A DNA stretch of 64,000 nucleotides from Harmonia axyridis (Eukaryota > Arthropoda > Insecta > Coleoptera > Coccinellidae), in NCBI RefSeq assembly GCF_914767665.1, contig NC_059501.1, forward strand, positions 87,146,798 through 87,210,797. The letters run 5' to 3'. The notes beneath the pieces were generated by a model. That model saw only the letters and a list, made by a program, of their open reading frames with translations, did not search any database and was not told the origin of the DNA. Below, in pieces: positions 12,401-22,700 of the stretch; within the stretch, counting starts at the first letter, position 1, and every line of letters begins with the position of its first letter. A program made the position numbers and the translations under genes.

Positions 12401-15400
12401 ATAATAATGCAATGTTATTTCATCCTCGCTGAGAGATTTCAAATTGCCTGTTATAGAAAACATTCGAACGAACACTGTCAAAGAAAAATCGTTTCAACGA
12501 TGTACCATAGATTGGATCGTTTCAATTCAAAACCAATGATTGATGCGTCTACTGGAGTGGAAAATTAACATCCATGTTTTCAGAGGATTGAATGCGTTTT
12601 CCTCAATATTCATTTCAATTTCCCCCATTCTTTCAGCTGCTTTCAAACACAAAGAGAATATAAAAGGAACGAGAGTGCTTTCCGATGTATAAAAATGGGT
12701 CGAAACTCAACGTGATGAGAGTTCATTTCCATATAAAAATTCTGACATAAGTTGGCTCTTTGATATCCTACTGAGCTTTTATGGAAATATGCGGATAAAC
12801 GAGTTCATATAAGGTCAAACCTGAAAAGAATTTAGTTGGTCAATAATGCGTTTCATGCCGAAACAATAAAATCGATTTGTAAGATACAAGGGACTAAGAT
12901 TTTTCTCTCAGACTTCAGCCATTACATTTTCAAACGGAATTTTCTATTATCAATTTCTGATTAGCTTTCAATCTGTTTCCTCGACTCTTAGAAGACCAAT
13001 TGCATGATTATTTCTGGATATATCGGGTGTCCCAAGGTGAGTGGCCTATTAGATTATTATGGAAACTATTGACGGTAAAGATTTCAAATTTTGTGGATAG
13101 ATATTTGGCCAGTTGAGGTACATTTTTAAAATAATTTCACATTTCCAGTGTTGCCGGATGTACGACAATTTGGCAACAACTTTGTTATTTTGAATGGGAC
13201 ATCCGGTATTTCTATTTTTTTTATGATACTCCATAAAATATTAAATCTATTCACTCTTACTTTTCCATCCCTATCTTCAACGGTTTTTGAGTTATTAATT
13301 ATTTTTCGAAATTTTAGATGAAATTGGCGTATTACGAAAATGACTCTAGTTCGCTCAATATTTGAGATTTAAGTCAGAAATTTTGCAAGTCGTTAGATAT
13401 TGATCTGATCTGTGTCACTGCTTTTGAATTATGGTTGTCAATAATACAGGACGGACCAAAAAAAATCATCATTTGCCAAGTTACAAAATAGTAAAAAAGT
13501 CTGTGTAAGTGAATAGAAAAATTGTAGAATGTGTTGTACTGATTCCAAAAATTGAAAAATATACTAGGTGTCTAATTTGAAAAAATAAACTTTTTTACAA
13601 TTTTGTAACTTGGCAAATGATGATTTTTTTTGGTCCGTCCTGTATTATTGACAACCATAATTCAAAAGCAGTGACACAGATCAGATCAATATCTAACGAC
13701 TTGCAAAATTTCTGACCTAAATCTCAAATATTGAGCGAACTAGAGTCATTTTCGTAATACACCAATTTGATCTAAAATTTCGAAAAATAATTAATAACTC
13801 AAAAACCGTTAAAGATAGGGATGGAAAAGTAAGAGTGAATAGATTTAATATTTTATGGAGTATCATAAAAAAAATAGAAATACCGGATGTCCCATTCAAA
13901 ATAACAAAGTTGTTGCCAAATTGTCGTACATCCGGCAACACTGGAAATGTGAAATTATTTTAAAAATGTACCTTATCTGGCCAAATATCTATCCACAAAA
14001 TTTGAAATCTTTACCATCAATAGTTTCCATAATAATCTAATAGGCCACTCACCTTGGGACACCCGATATATATTGATGATGGTAATATAATATACCCTAC
14101 AGGAGTTGATGTGGGTACACTTCTCACACTTTTCTTATGAATAGTTCACAAAAAAAACTGTATAGCATTTCAAAAATACAATTCTTTCTAAGTTGAAGTA
14201 CCTGCTCACTTAGCCTAGTTTACAGCTCCCCAATATAATCCTAAACTTTAAGTGCATACATTGGTAATAACATTTGAATTCTTCCAGTACCCACTGCCAT
14301 GGCAAGAATGCCCTGTTCTAAATGGCACAATTGTTGAAGAATGTGATTTATCTTCAGCCACAGCGTACTTCTGGTACAGAACAACGCTAGATTCCTCATC
14401 CACCATAGAGGGAGGTGGTTACCCAAGATGGTGGATAGTGTTGTGCCTTTTGCTATCTTGGATCGTTGTTTTCTTCATTGTGATGAAAGGAATACAGAGC
14501 TCAGGCAAGGTGAGCTGCTAGAAGTAATAATGTCGGGATGTATCCTATATTTCCTAAATGTTGCAGGTTGTTTACTTCACTTCCATGTTCCCGTACATAG
14601 TTCTGACGATCTTCTTCATAAGAGGTATCACTTTGGAGGGCGCCAGTGCTGGGTTAGCCCACATGTACACTCCCAAGGTATTTCAAAAATCTACCCTTAG
14701 AGGAGTTGAGCTAAATTCGGTTTTTTTTTAGGTTGAGAAGCTTCTAGATCCGAAAGTTTGGCTTGACGCAGCCACTCAGGTCTTCTATTCATTTGGCTTG
14801 GCCTTCGGATCCCTCATAGCTTTCGGATCTTACAATACTCCGAAGAACAATTGCGTTCGTGATGTAATACTGGTGTCAATTTGTAATGCCGTCACTGCAA
14901 TTTACGCAAGTGTTGTGATATTTGCCATTCTTGGCTTCAAGGCTGTCAGTAATGTGAATAAATGTGTGTTAGAGTGAGTAAATCAAATTTTTACATTTGT
15001 ACCAATATTTTTTGATCCATTGAAAATCGTCGAATTCAAAAGAAGTCAACAATTCCCAATTTTACTAGAATCTATGTAGGATCCAGTTATTGTTCCCTGT
15101 AAATAATTGAGATGGTCAACCGGATGCTTGGAGACCTATTAGTTCCTTCAAGTGTCGAGGGCATGACAGTTTCAATGAATTTACAGGGAACGAATTGTTA
15201 TTGTACATATAAAGTAAAAAGGATGTGTTATTCTTCGAGGTGTCGAAGATATGTCAAGAGTTGTGAATCTTGAAGAGATTTACTGGGGCGTTGTGAAAGT
15301 TCGAAGACAATACGGTCGTACCAGATGTGTCACATCTGTGTATCAGGTTCTAGTCTTTCGAGAATATTCGATTTCCAGGAATCCGCAAAGATCTTTGTGG

Positions 15401-17586
15401 TCGGTACGGCAAAGCTCTTATTGGACTAGGGGGATAGTACTTTCCCTAAGGGTGTGGTCAAGCCGAAAGAAGGGAGGTCGATATTCGAGACAGGGTAGTA
15501 AGTTCAAGTTAAGACGAAGACGAGTAAAGTTCGGCCTAAGTCGAAGTAAGAGTAAGTTCTGTCGGTTGAAACTTAAGACGTAAGACGAAAAGACGGTTCG
15601 CGGACTAGATCAAGAAGAGTCTCGAACAAATCAAAGACGAGACGATCAAAAACTCGAAGTACGACAAAGACGTGATAATCGACGACGTTTCGAGTAATTA
15701 AAACTAGAGTTAAAGACGAAATTCAGTACCGTAGTGAGAAACTTGTAATTAGGACGTTATTAGGATCTTCTCAATACTGAGTTTGTACTGTATAATTGTG
15801 GCTTTGTAAATAGATGTAAATAATTCAACAGAGTTCAATTATTACAAATCCAACAAAGTCACGGAGAAAAAGACGAAAGGCCAGGTAATCGAATCATACC
15901 TCTAGACGATCGATTAACCAAGCCTACATCTATATAAAAAACTGATATATAAGTGAATGGATTTTTTTTTAAATGAGAGTACACGTTTTGATTTGTGTTT
16001 AACAATGTTTTTTCTTTCAGCAATAAAATGATTCTACAAAAATCTGGATTAATTCCAAATGTGACAGATCTGTCGACAATAAATGATGATATCTATAACT
16101 CTGTGATGGCTAGTATTCAGAATAAGACCGCTTATAAACTGAGAGAATGCTCTCTCGCCAAAGAATTGGATGCTGTGAGTATATTCTTTCTCCCAGATTT
16201 TCATTTGGAGCTGAATCCATAACTTGTTTTTCTACAGGCAGCTGAAGGTACAGGTTTAGCTTTCATAGTGTTCACTCAGGCTATTGTTGAACTACCTGGT
16301 GGTCCATTTTGGGCAGTTATATTCTTCATGATGCTACTCTCTTTGGGTATTGGATCTCAGATTGGTATTCTGGAAGGAATGTTGTGTACTGTCTTTGATA
16401 TAGAGATATTCAAGAGGATAAGGAAAGAGTACATTACTGGTAAGATCAAGGAGTAGTTTGTTTAGTAGAAGATACTCCTCAACGATTTCAAAATCAAAGT
16501 ATTCAATTTTTGCCTTGATGATGAGGTGTTGGTTTGGGAGATAAAACCACTGTTAACTATTCACACTTTTGATCTGGATACTTGTTGAAATAGTTCACAA
16601 AACACTACTTAGTATAAGAGACCTTTAGGAGTTGAATTGCTCATTTGAATACAACACTGTGTTGCTCAAAGACATTAACAAGTTGAATACATATTCTGAA
16701 ATGAACAGAAGGTTCAATACCTGTTGAAGAATTGTAGAGTACCAACAGGTACTCAACCAGAGCTATAAAACTGAATGTATAATATAAAAGATAAAAAAAT
16801 CATGAAACCCTTATGTTTTCAGCCTGCGTATGCTGCATCTGCTTCTTCGTCGGCTTGATCTTCACCACTGGCGCCGGAGAGTATTGGCTGAAGCTGTTCG
16901 ACTCCTTCGCCGGCACTATTGGCCTGGTGGTCGTGGCCCTCATGGAGATGATAGCCGTCATCTTCATCTACGGTCACGAGAAATTCACCAAAGACATACA
17001 GGACATGACTGGTATCAAACCAGGACCGTACTGGCAGTTCTGCTGGCGATTCCTAGCACCCGCCATCATGAGCGTCATCTTGGTCTCTTCCATCATCTCC
17101 ATGGTTCGGCATCCTCCAGAATACGATGCCTGGATAGCAGAATTGGTAAGAGAACCTACAGAAAAGGTGTATTCAAACTCTTACAATAATTTTTCTTAAG
17201 GGTAACACTATGAAGACGCCTTATCCTGGTTGGGTATTGGGTGTAGCAATAGCCATGGTGTTGGCTGGTGTTCTTCCAATACCCATAGTGTTCTTGCTAC
17301 GACGATACCAGTGCTTGAAAATGGATATCAACATTCACGAGGGGTCTATAAGACGCATCGACACCACTGTTTCTACCAAAGAAATGATAACGGATGTTGA
17401 TGTAAGTACAAATTTTTTAACACTAACAAAACCATGGAAAAGTAACTTAACTATGATAATGAGACGTAATTTTCTAATCCAATTTTGAAACAGGAACAGC
17501 TCACAAGTCCAGACGGTCCTGATAATTGCTTAACAGCAACGAACACTCGCAAAAATAAGTTTACTATAGGTGATTTCGAAGTTTAA
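6187..17586 (+). CDS. SLC6 transporter, SLC6A15/SLC6A17-like (orphan neutral amino acid type), ten exons
   Basis: Joined exons (6187-6460, 11981-12213, 14288-14509, 14567-14677, 14732-14973, 16021-16174, 16238-16439, 16823-17145, 17201-17401, 17494-17586) give 684 residues with every intron GT-AG and in phase. Family features: a long cytosolic N-tail (about 60 residues), TM1 with GYSVGLGNIWRFPYLCQQNG (residues 71-90), then GIPLFLIELGIGQ and GVWNTIHPWLGGIGISSC. Next comes extracellular loop 2 with two Cys and an NGT glycosylation site, then KGIQSSGKVVYFTSMFPY, ATQVFYSFGLAFG, EGTGLAFIVFTQA, TM9-12 and a short C-tail. Order and spacing follow vertebrate SLC6A15/A17 rather than the GABA, monoamine or glycine subfamilies. 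By family knowledge it is a Na+-driven amino acid carrier in plasma or vesicle membranes; the substrate is inferred. A different C-terminus is possible through 19572-19703. Confidence 0.92.
7432..7522 (+). mobile_element. Short SINE with (GATAAT)-type tail, copy A
   Basis: Begins GGGTAGTGAACAAAAGATC and ends with CAGTTCAAATAATGATAATG and an ATAATAA tail. The direct repeat TAGTCTATTTGTT at 7410-7422 and 7523-7535 flanks it, the sign of target-primed retrotransposition; a few extra bases (7423-7431) lie between the left repeat and the body. The AGTTCAAAT near the tail resembles a tRNA B box. The second copy is at 59291-59373 on the other strand. Confidence 0.75.
7801..8739 (-). mobile_element. 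Deletion-derivative mariner, copy 2 (SLC6 intron 1)
   Basis: 939 bp between TA at 7799-7800 and 8740-8741. The right terminus AAGGGTG+T-run is at 7801 and the left terminus CACCCGT ends at 8739. The minus strand has an uninterrupted 221-codon frame (8569-7904) that covers all three catalytic Asp positions (FFSDEAHF, then HGTTCHTAR where the usual DGATCH Asp has become His, then SCDRRPLD). Loss of the second Asp and of the DNA-binding half make it inactive. Confidence 0.92.
9710..10637 (+). mobile_element. Deletion-derivative mariner, copy 3 (SLC6 intron 1)
   Basis: The left end has diverged (CAATGTG in place of ACGGGTG), so the boundary is good to a few bases; the right end is TACTCCT before TA. 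A 10-base loss at the common deletion junction (CGTCCATTAGCG) shortens it to about 928 bp. The + frame from 9941 to 10534 keeps NGYVNKQNCRVW, HQDGATCHTAR and SCDLTPLDYFLWGYVKS, so two catalytic Asp remain and the first region is out of frame. Confidence 0.9.
11981..12213 (+). CDS. SLC6 gene exon 2
   Basis: Acceptor TTTTATTGCAG, donor CAA|GTGAGT. Enters in phase 1 and leaves in phase 0. Encodes TM2 and TM3 (AFLIPFAIMLVF, IPLFLIELGIGQKMRLGS, GVWNTIHPWLGG, TFFVALYYNVIITW). These match the SLC6 GIP(L/F)xxxE(L)xxGQ block. Confidence 0.93.
13018..14071. repeat. Foldback element: 483-bp inverted repeat arms in SLC6 intron 2
   Basis: The left arm 13018-13500 and right arm 13589-14071 are near-perfect reverse complements, separated by an 88-bp spacer. 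The ends are ATATATCGGGTGTCCCAAGG / CCTTGGGACACCCGATATAT. I saw only scattered mismatches when reading both arms. It has no coding capacity; matching small frames in each arm (one at 13855-14040 +) are mirror images of each other. It is a long-terminal-inverted-repeat MITE or foldback. Within the transcribed intron it would fold into a long double-stranded hairpin 217 bases upstream of exon 3. Confidence 0.93.
14288..14509 (+). CDS. SLC6 gene exon 3
   Basis: Acceptor TCTTCCAG, donor AAG|GTGAGC, phase 0 to phase 0. Begins YPLPWQECPVLNGT. This is extracellular loop 2, with a conserved Cys pair and an N-glycosylation sequon (NGT), then SSATAYFWYRTTLD and the start of TM4 to KGIQSSGK. Confidence 0.93.
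14567..14677 (+). CDS. SLC6 gene exon 4
   Basis: Acceptor AATGTTGCAG, donor CCCAAG|GTATTT, phase 0 to phase 0, 37 codons. Encodes VVYFTSMFPYIVLTIFFIRG (TM5) and the loop GASAGLAHMYTPK. The 57-base intron before it and the 54-base intron after it are typical of insect genes. Confidence 0.93.
14732..14973 (+). CDS. SLC6 gene exon 5
   Basis: Acceptor after a T9 run (TTTTTTTTTAG), donor TTAGA|GTGAGT, leaving in phase 2. Encodes KVWLDAATQVFYSFGLAFGS (TM6, the substrate and Na+ site region), IAFGSYNTPKNNC and TM7 (ITVSICNAV-like) through FAILGFKAVSNVNKC. Confidence 0.93.
15092..15191. repeat. Small inverted repeat in SLC6 intron 5
   Basis: GTTCCCTGTAAATAATTGA at 15092-15110 is the near-perfect reverse complement of TCAATGAATTTACAGGGAAC at 15172-15191. 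This gives a hairpin of about 100 bp. It could be a tiny MITE. No gene. Confidence 0.6.
15430..15745. repeat. AAGACGA-rich stretch in SLC6 intron 5
   Basis: A run full of AAGACGA, AAGTCGA and GACGAGAC words with much more CpG than the rest of the intron. It is purine-heavy on + and has no long open frame with recognisable content. It might be a degenerate tandem repeat or part of an LTR; I could not tell. Confidence 0.5.
16021..16174 (+). CDS. SLC6 gene exon 6
   Basis: Acceptor TTTTTTCTTTCAG, donor GATGCT|GTGAGT. The first base completes the Asp codon split at 14973. Encodes the long extracellular loop between TM7 and TM8 (NKMILQKSGLIPNVTDLST and LRECSLAKELDA). This large loop is a feature of the SLC6A15-20 group. 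Confidence 0.9.
16238..16439 (+). CDS. SLC6 gene exon 7
   Basis: Acceptor TTTTTCTACAG, donor ACTG|GTAAGA, leaving in phase 1. Encodes AAEGTGLAFIVFTQAIVELP (TM8, Na2 site region) and FWAVIFFMMLLSLGIGSQIG, then ILEGMLCTVFD (TM9). These match the family motif G(T/S)GLAF..(F/Y)..A. Confidence 0.93.
16823..17145 (+). CDS. SLC6 gene exon 8
   Basis: Acceptor TATGTTTTCAG, donor GAATTG|GTAAGA. Encodes TM10-TM11 (CVCCICFFVGLIFTTGAGEY, LVVVALMEMIAVIFIYG, KFTKDIQDMTGIKPG, YWQFCWRFLAPAIM) and PPEYDAWIAEL. The exon is visibly more GC-rich than its neighbours. An open frame continues into the intron to 17199 but is not part of the product. Confidence 0.93.
17201..17401 (+). CDS. SLC6 gene exon 9
   Basis: Acceptor TTTTCTTAAG, donor GTTGAT|GTAAGT, phase 0 to phase 0. 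Encodes YPGWVLGVAIAMVLAGVLPI (TM12), the cytosolic start FLLRRYQCLK and the C-tail to TDVD (residue 654). Because it ends in phase 0, it can join either exon 10 (17494) or the later exon at 19572 in frame. Confidence 0.92.
17494..17586 (+). CDS. SLC6 gene exon 10, short C-terminus (cassette with stop)
   Basis: Acceptor TTTTGAAACAG. Encodes 30 residues ending KNKFTIGDFEV and a TAA stop. One base after the stop is a consensus donor, T|GTGAGT (17588), so this may be a 94-nt cassette whose stop lies right at its 3' edge, with the untranslated part continuing in the exon at 19572. The C-terminal FEV would fit a class II PDZ ligand (hydrophobic-x-hydrophobic), which is inference. Confidence 0.8.
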   Translation, partial: EQLTSPDGPDNCLTATNTRKNKFTIGDFEV

Positions 17587-18033
17587 TGTGAGTATCTCTG
17601 GTTGTTGGAGCTGATTTGCATGATTTTATGCGATTGGATATGACTTTATAGAGTAGGAGCATGAGTATCATAGTCTCCTATTGTGATAGGTGTTTTTGAT
17701 GTTTATTATTTCAAGGATAGATGTGGTGAAAAAACATTAAGTATTAATTTATAAACTTCATTCTTTTCTCATAATATTATAGGACTATTTGTGGAGAGTT
17801 TAAAAGCTTAGTATAGGCAGAGCTGTCAGAAAAAATATCTCAGTTACTCTATAGTAAATAGATTACTTTGATTGTCCTATCTGATAATATAGAAAACTGG
17901 AAAAGGAAACGAGATAAATTTGTCAAACATAATTCTACTTACACTAGATAGCTGATAGAGACACGATTATACACATCTAAATATTTATAAAGGAACTGGA
18001 AAAAGATCTTACTGATCATTTTAAAAAGTAGTA

Positions 18034-18950
18034 AAGGGTGTTTTTTTAGAGCTATAGAACTTCAAATTGCAATAAAACTACGATGAAATATTCGATTGAC
18101 ATGAATTTTACTTATCCGCAAGATAATTTTGTGGCATTACATTTTAAATATGATATCTGGCATATGACTGTCACGGCTGGCTCGGATGTAGTCCAATCTG
18201 TACGTCCAATTTTCGATGACTTTTTCCAACATTTGTGGTCGTATATCGGCAATAACACGGCGAATGTTGTCTTCCAAATGGTCAAGGGTTTGTGGCTTAT
18301 CCTCATAGACCAATGACTTTATAAAGCCCCACAGAAAGTAGTCTAGCGGTGTTAAATCACAAAATCTTGGATGCCAATTAGGCGGTCACCAAACGTGTCT
18401 TTCAATAAATCAATTGTGGCACGAGCTGTGTGACATGTTGTGCCGTCTTGTTGGAACCATAGCTCCTGGACATCATGGTTGTTCAATTCAGGAATGAAAA
18501 AGTTAGTAATCATGGCTCTATACCGATCACCATTGACTGTAACGTTTTGGCCATCATCGTTTTTGAAGAAGTACGGACCAATGATTCCACCAGCCCATAA
18601 AGCGCACCAAACAGTCAGTTTTTCTGGATGTAACGATGTTTCGACATACACTTGAGGATTAGCTTCACTCCAAATGCGGCAGTTTTGTTTGTTGACGTAA
18701 CCGTTCAACCAGAAGTGCGCTTCATCGTTAAACAAAATAAAATGGACGTAATGCGCGATACGTATTCCGCACAGAACTATTATTTTCGAAATGGAATTGC
18801 TCTATTTGCAAGCGTTGTTCAAGCGTGAGTCTATTCATGATGAATTGCCAAACCAAACTGAGAATAAATCACTTGACAGCTGTTAAATCGGTTGCCATCT
18901 CGAACAGTAATGCCAACTTGAAGTTATATACCTCGAAAAGAAACACCCGT
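18034..18950 (-). mobile_element. Deletion-derivative mariner, copy 4 (SLC6 3' intron)
   Basis: 917 bp between TA at 18032-18033 and 18951-18952, with AAGGGTG and CACCCGT ends. The minus frame keeps FNDEAHFWLNGYVNKQNC and QQDGTTCHTARATIDLLKD. A small internal loss after GDRLI (around 18378), where the RFGPVNW region should be, shifts the frame, so the third Asp region is out of frame. It lies between exon 10 and the alternative last exon. Confidence 0.92.
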
Positions 18951-19571
18951 TATTACATAGATACTTTTCAAATGAATATCTGGCAGCTCTAGCTCCCTCA
19001 TTATACAAAATTCGCAGTTATTAATTTTTTTCAGAGGAACATACTTTACTCGACAACGTTATTTGGTTGTCGACTCAGTTTTCTTCAAAATTCAAAACAA
19101 GATCTATGTATGTGTTCTGTTGAACATTCATTTTTTCCATGAATTGATATGTGTTGTGATAAGCTGACATGCATTTTATTTATTTATTATTAGGTGACAA
19201 AATGTAGCAGATTCATCGATTATCCAATCAAAAAATAAAAAGGTTGAAGAAGTGAGAGCTGGCCAATTGCATTGCTCTGTTGTGAGAAGCCATTTCGAAT
19301 CATTACTTCTTGCTAATCCTTTCGAAAAAACATTACTATACTTCCGCTGACTCAAGCCATACATTGTTGTTAAATTTTCAAAGTCGAAGTAGTTTTTTCG
19401 AGAGAATATGGTAGTGCATATATCTTCCAATCTTAAAAACATGCCTGCTTCAATTGTTGAATCTAATGACCATCTTAACCTACATAGATGAATGCTGTAG
19501 CTTATCCTCTTCCTTCGCAAAGTGGTCTAATGTCACTATAAAAAGAATTAACCGAGATTTTTTTCTTTCAG

Positions 19572-19703
19572 TACGATAATGACGAGGATTTGCACAACGA
19601 ATTGGGTCTCTACGATGAAGATTCAGATTATGAGGATTATTTTGGACCTCAATTGAACAACCCTCAAGTCGGTAGCTCTTATACCATAAGGATGAATGTC
19701 TGA
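19572..19703 (+). CDS. SLC6 gene alternative last coding exon, long acidic C-terminus
   Basis: Acceptor TTTTTTTCTTTCAG at 19558-19571. In phase 0 it reads YDNDEDLHNELGLYDEDSDY, then EDYFGPQLNNPQVG, SSYTIRMNV and TGA: 43 residues, strongly acidic, with no stop in between. Joined directly to exon 9 it gives a 697-residue protein. If exon 10 is included instead, this exon would be 3' untranslated. The open frame, strong acceptor and acidic composition of an intracellular tail support it; use is inferred. Confidence 0.75.
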   Translation, partial: YDNDEDLHNELGLYDEDSDYEDYFGPQLNNPQVGSSYTIRMNV

Positions 19704-22700
19704 GGACTGTACAGGATCCGCAACCATAGATTTTCGAGTGAAGATAACAGATGATCACTAGATTGAGGTAGAATAATTTACGAAAATTCATTTTGATAGA
19801 TTGCATACCCCAACATGTTTGGGTGTTCCTCAAGGCGGTAACATTGGTCCGTTGTGGATCCTGTGCAGCCCTCGGGATTTGTTATGTTAATACTTAGGTC
19901 AGTTGTTGCGGAATTGCTTTGTATTTTTTTATGTATATAGTGTAAATAGAAGGAGATAAACTTGGTGAACGTTTACTTATAGGAAAATGATTCATATTAG
20001 TATGGTGCCAAAGAGATGTAAATTGCCTGTAAGAATGTAGATATGTACATTGAATTGAGTTTTATTGCTGTACCAGACGGATACTTTCGCAGTACTCTAT
20101 AGGGACTATACTCAGAAAATACTCATAAGTATTTGAGTACGACTACTAATATGAGTAGTACTCAAAGAATTAGTTGATTGAATGATTCTCTGATAGACAA
20201 ATGTTCAGTTATATATTGTAGTTGGTACTCGTACTCTGTACTCATACTCGGTACCGGTCCTGTACTGAGTACTTAAAAATTGAAATTTCTGTAATTTTAG
20301 CGTGCTGAGCGCCTCAAAACGAAAGTATCCACGATTACTAGTCATTGAGTACTTTACGTACTCGGGTACAATCTGGTCTGAATTCCAACTTCCCAGCAAT
20401 GAAGCCGAGGTGATATTCGATATGAGGGTTAGACTTTTTTATAAAAAAAAATTCTGAATATTGATTTCCGCATTGTTTTGCAACTTTGGCTCAATACTAT
20501 GGCATGTTATGATCATTGGGGTTTTTCAAAGTGAAAAAATAGCTTGTTTAGCTTTCGATAAGTTTCAGAATTATCTGAATGAGGTGGTAGGATAGAAAAA
20601 TGTACAGGAAAATATCGGAAAATGATGTGTTTTCACTGAGGAGGTTGGTGAAGTTGATTTTTATCATATCGATTGGATCTGTATACGCCGTAGGGAAAAA
20701 TGATGAAAGCAATTTTTTCATAGTAACTCAAATCAATTAATTCATTTTTAGATTTTTTCGATGTGCTATTGAACATAGTTTTATAGTAAATGATGTGATG
20801 TTATTGTTGTTTACCAGATATATCTACTTTTCGACGGAATTTTAGAACTACAGAACGAATCATCGTAATCAGAAGGAATTTGAAGTAGATTTCCATGAAA
20901 CAGAATTAGTTTTCCAAATATACACACTTTCAAAATTAGGGGGACGGGCAAAATCTCAACAAATTTTGTATTTCATTTTTTCTTGTACCCTTCGAACAAT
21001 TTTTGCAACTTTTTTTCAATAGTGGCTTGATTCTTCGGGAAGATAATTGTTCAGATCCTCACTTACTTCATTTCTCCTGTTTTATACAGAAGTGAAAGAA
21101 GAAGTCAATTCAAGCTATTATTCTGAAAAACCTGTTTATTTTTTTATTAATTTCAATATTTAATTTTTGGGAGAAATTACACCTCACAATCACTTAAATC
21201 GACTAAGGTCTCAAGATGAAATAACTGACAAACTTCGTTGAGATTTTGTCAGTTTCCCTAATTTTGCTGTAGTGTCTAGAATCAGAAGTAGGTAAAATTT
21301 GTGATAGAAAAACCAGAATTTCAATCAAAATATTTTTCATTTCAAGCAACCAAAATATTTTTTACAGCCCCAAATCTTCCAATAAACCGGATTATGTAAA
21401 AGGCAGATCTGAAATTGAAAAGTCCGTTTCATGATAAAGAAACCTATGATTGTGCCTAGAAATTTGCTAAAAATTTACCACAGTATTACTTCAAATGAAG
21501 AAAGTATTCTTCTTGAAAATTTATAGCACGAATACCTAAATACAATTCAACGTACCTATATGAAATGTGATATCAACTGTTTTCCAATTATTACTACTGT
21601 TCCTGATTTCTCAAGGCACTCTTCATGTAATGCACATTTTTCGGTATCTGTTTAAAATAAATTTGATCACATAATTCTTTATTGTGAAATTTTATAATAT
21701 ATCTAAACAGTGAATGAGATTAACCTATGAAAAATGTTTTAAAATTATAACTTGTTGATTTGTTAATTTCCTTTATTATTCATATTGACTATCATAAGAA
21801 ATAATATAGCTGAAAAATATTGGATTCGATATGAATTAGATGAAAACAATGGAATAGTGTTGGTATTTTAATTTGTTGGATAATTGATATTTCCAATTTC
21901 ATTGCATTCAATGAATTTCAACTGAAACGATCAATAACTTCAAATCAAATAAACTAAATTAATTTCCACAAATTTTTTATTTCATTTGATAATGAATTTC
22001 CATTACGTAAAGATCGAATCCATTTAATATCAATTAATTCAATTGAAATGGAAAATTACCTATGATTTTCATTGATATCAAAAATTTTATTGATCAGTTT
22101 TCGATTTTGGTCAATTCATGAATGGATAAAAAATTTGATTTGAATTCCAATACAGGGTATTTCAAAATTCAATATCAATATTTGGCAAGTGAAAATGGGA
22201 TTTTTTTTCCTTAATAATGACCCGACAATTATTTTTTAACGTTCAAAATTTTTTTTCACAGCTTTTTTAGTTTTTGATATATTAAGATCAAATTTGAAAG
22301 GAAGAATATGTTTTAAGGATCAATTGATTGTCAGAATCAACTGAGAGAACTCTTAAACGTTTATGGACAAAAACGTCTTATTCGTCTGAAAAAAAACCTC
22401 AGGAAAATACTGAATTTTGAAAGACACCTGATATTGAAAGAATACTGGAATTTTTACAGTTTTTACATACGTGTATGAGATCCTCATTTTTCAGCTACAG
22501 AATTTCTGAAATTCGAATAAATCTATTAAAGCTCCACCTCATTAGAATTCACTCAAAACGATATTTTATGCTCAAAAATTTAAGCATGTTCTCATTTATG
22601 TAAATTATTCGATGTTGATTTTAGAGTATACCTAAGCCTTTTTGTATATTATTGACCCCTTGAAGGGGACTATTTTAGATGTTTTCCAGGATAACTTATA

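Noticed and set aside
13855..14040. 61-codon open frame, present again on the opposite strand at 13049-13234
   Set aside because: The two frames are mirror images produced by the inverted repeat. No protein similarity.
15251..15583. 110-codon basic open frame on +
   Set aside because: Lies within SLC6 intron 5, in AAGACGA-rich sequence. The Arg/Lys richness comes from the base composition.
16830..17189. Arg/His/Leu-rich 119-codon open frame on +
   Set aside because: It is the shifted-frame shadow of SLC6 exon 8, which has clear homology in the other frame.
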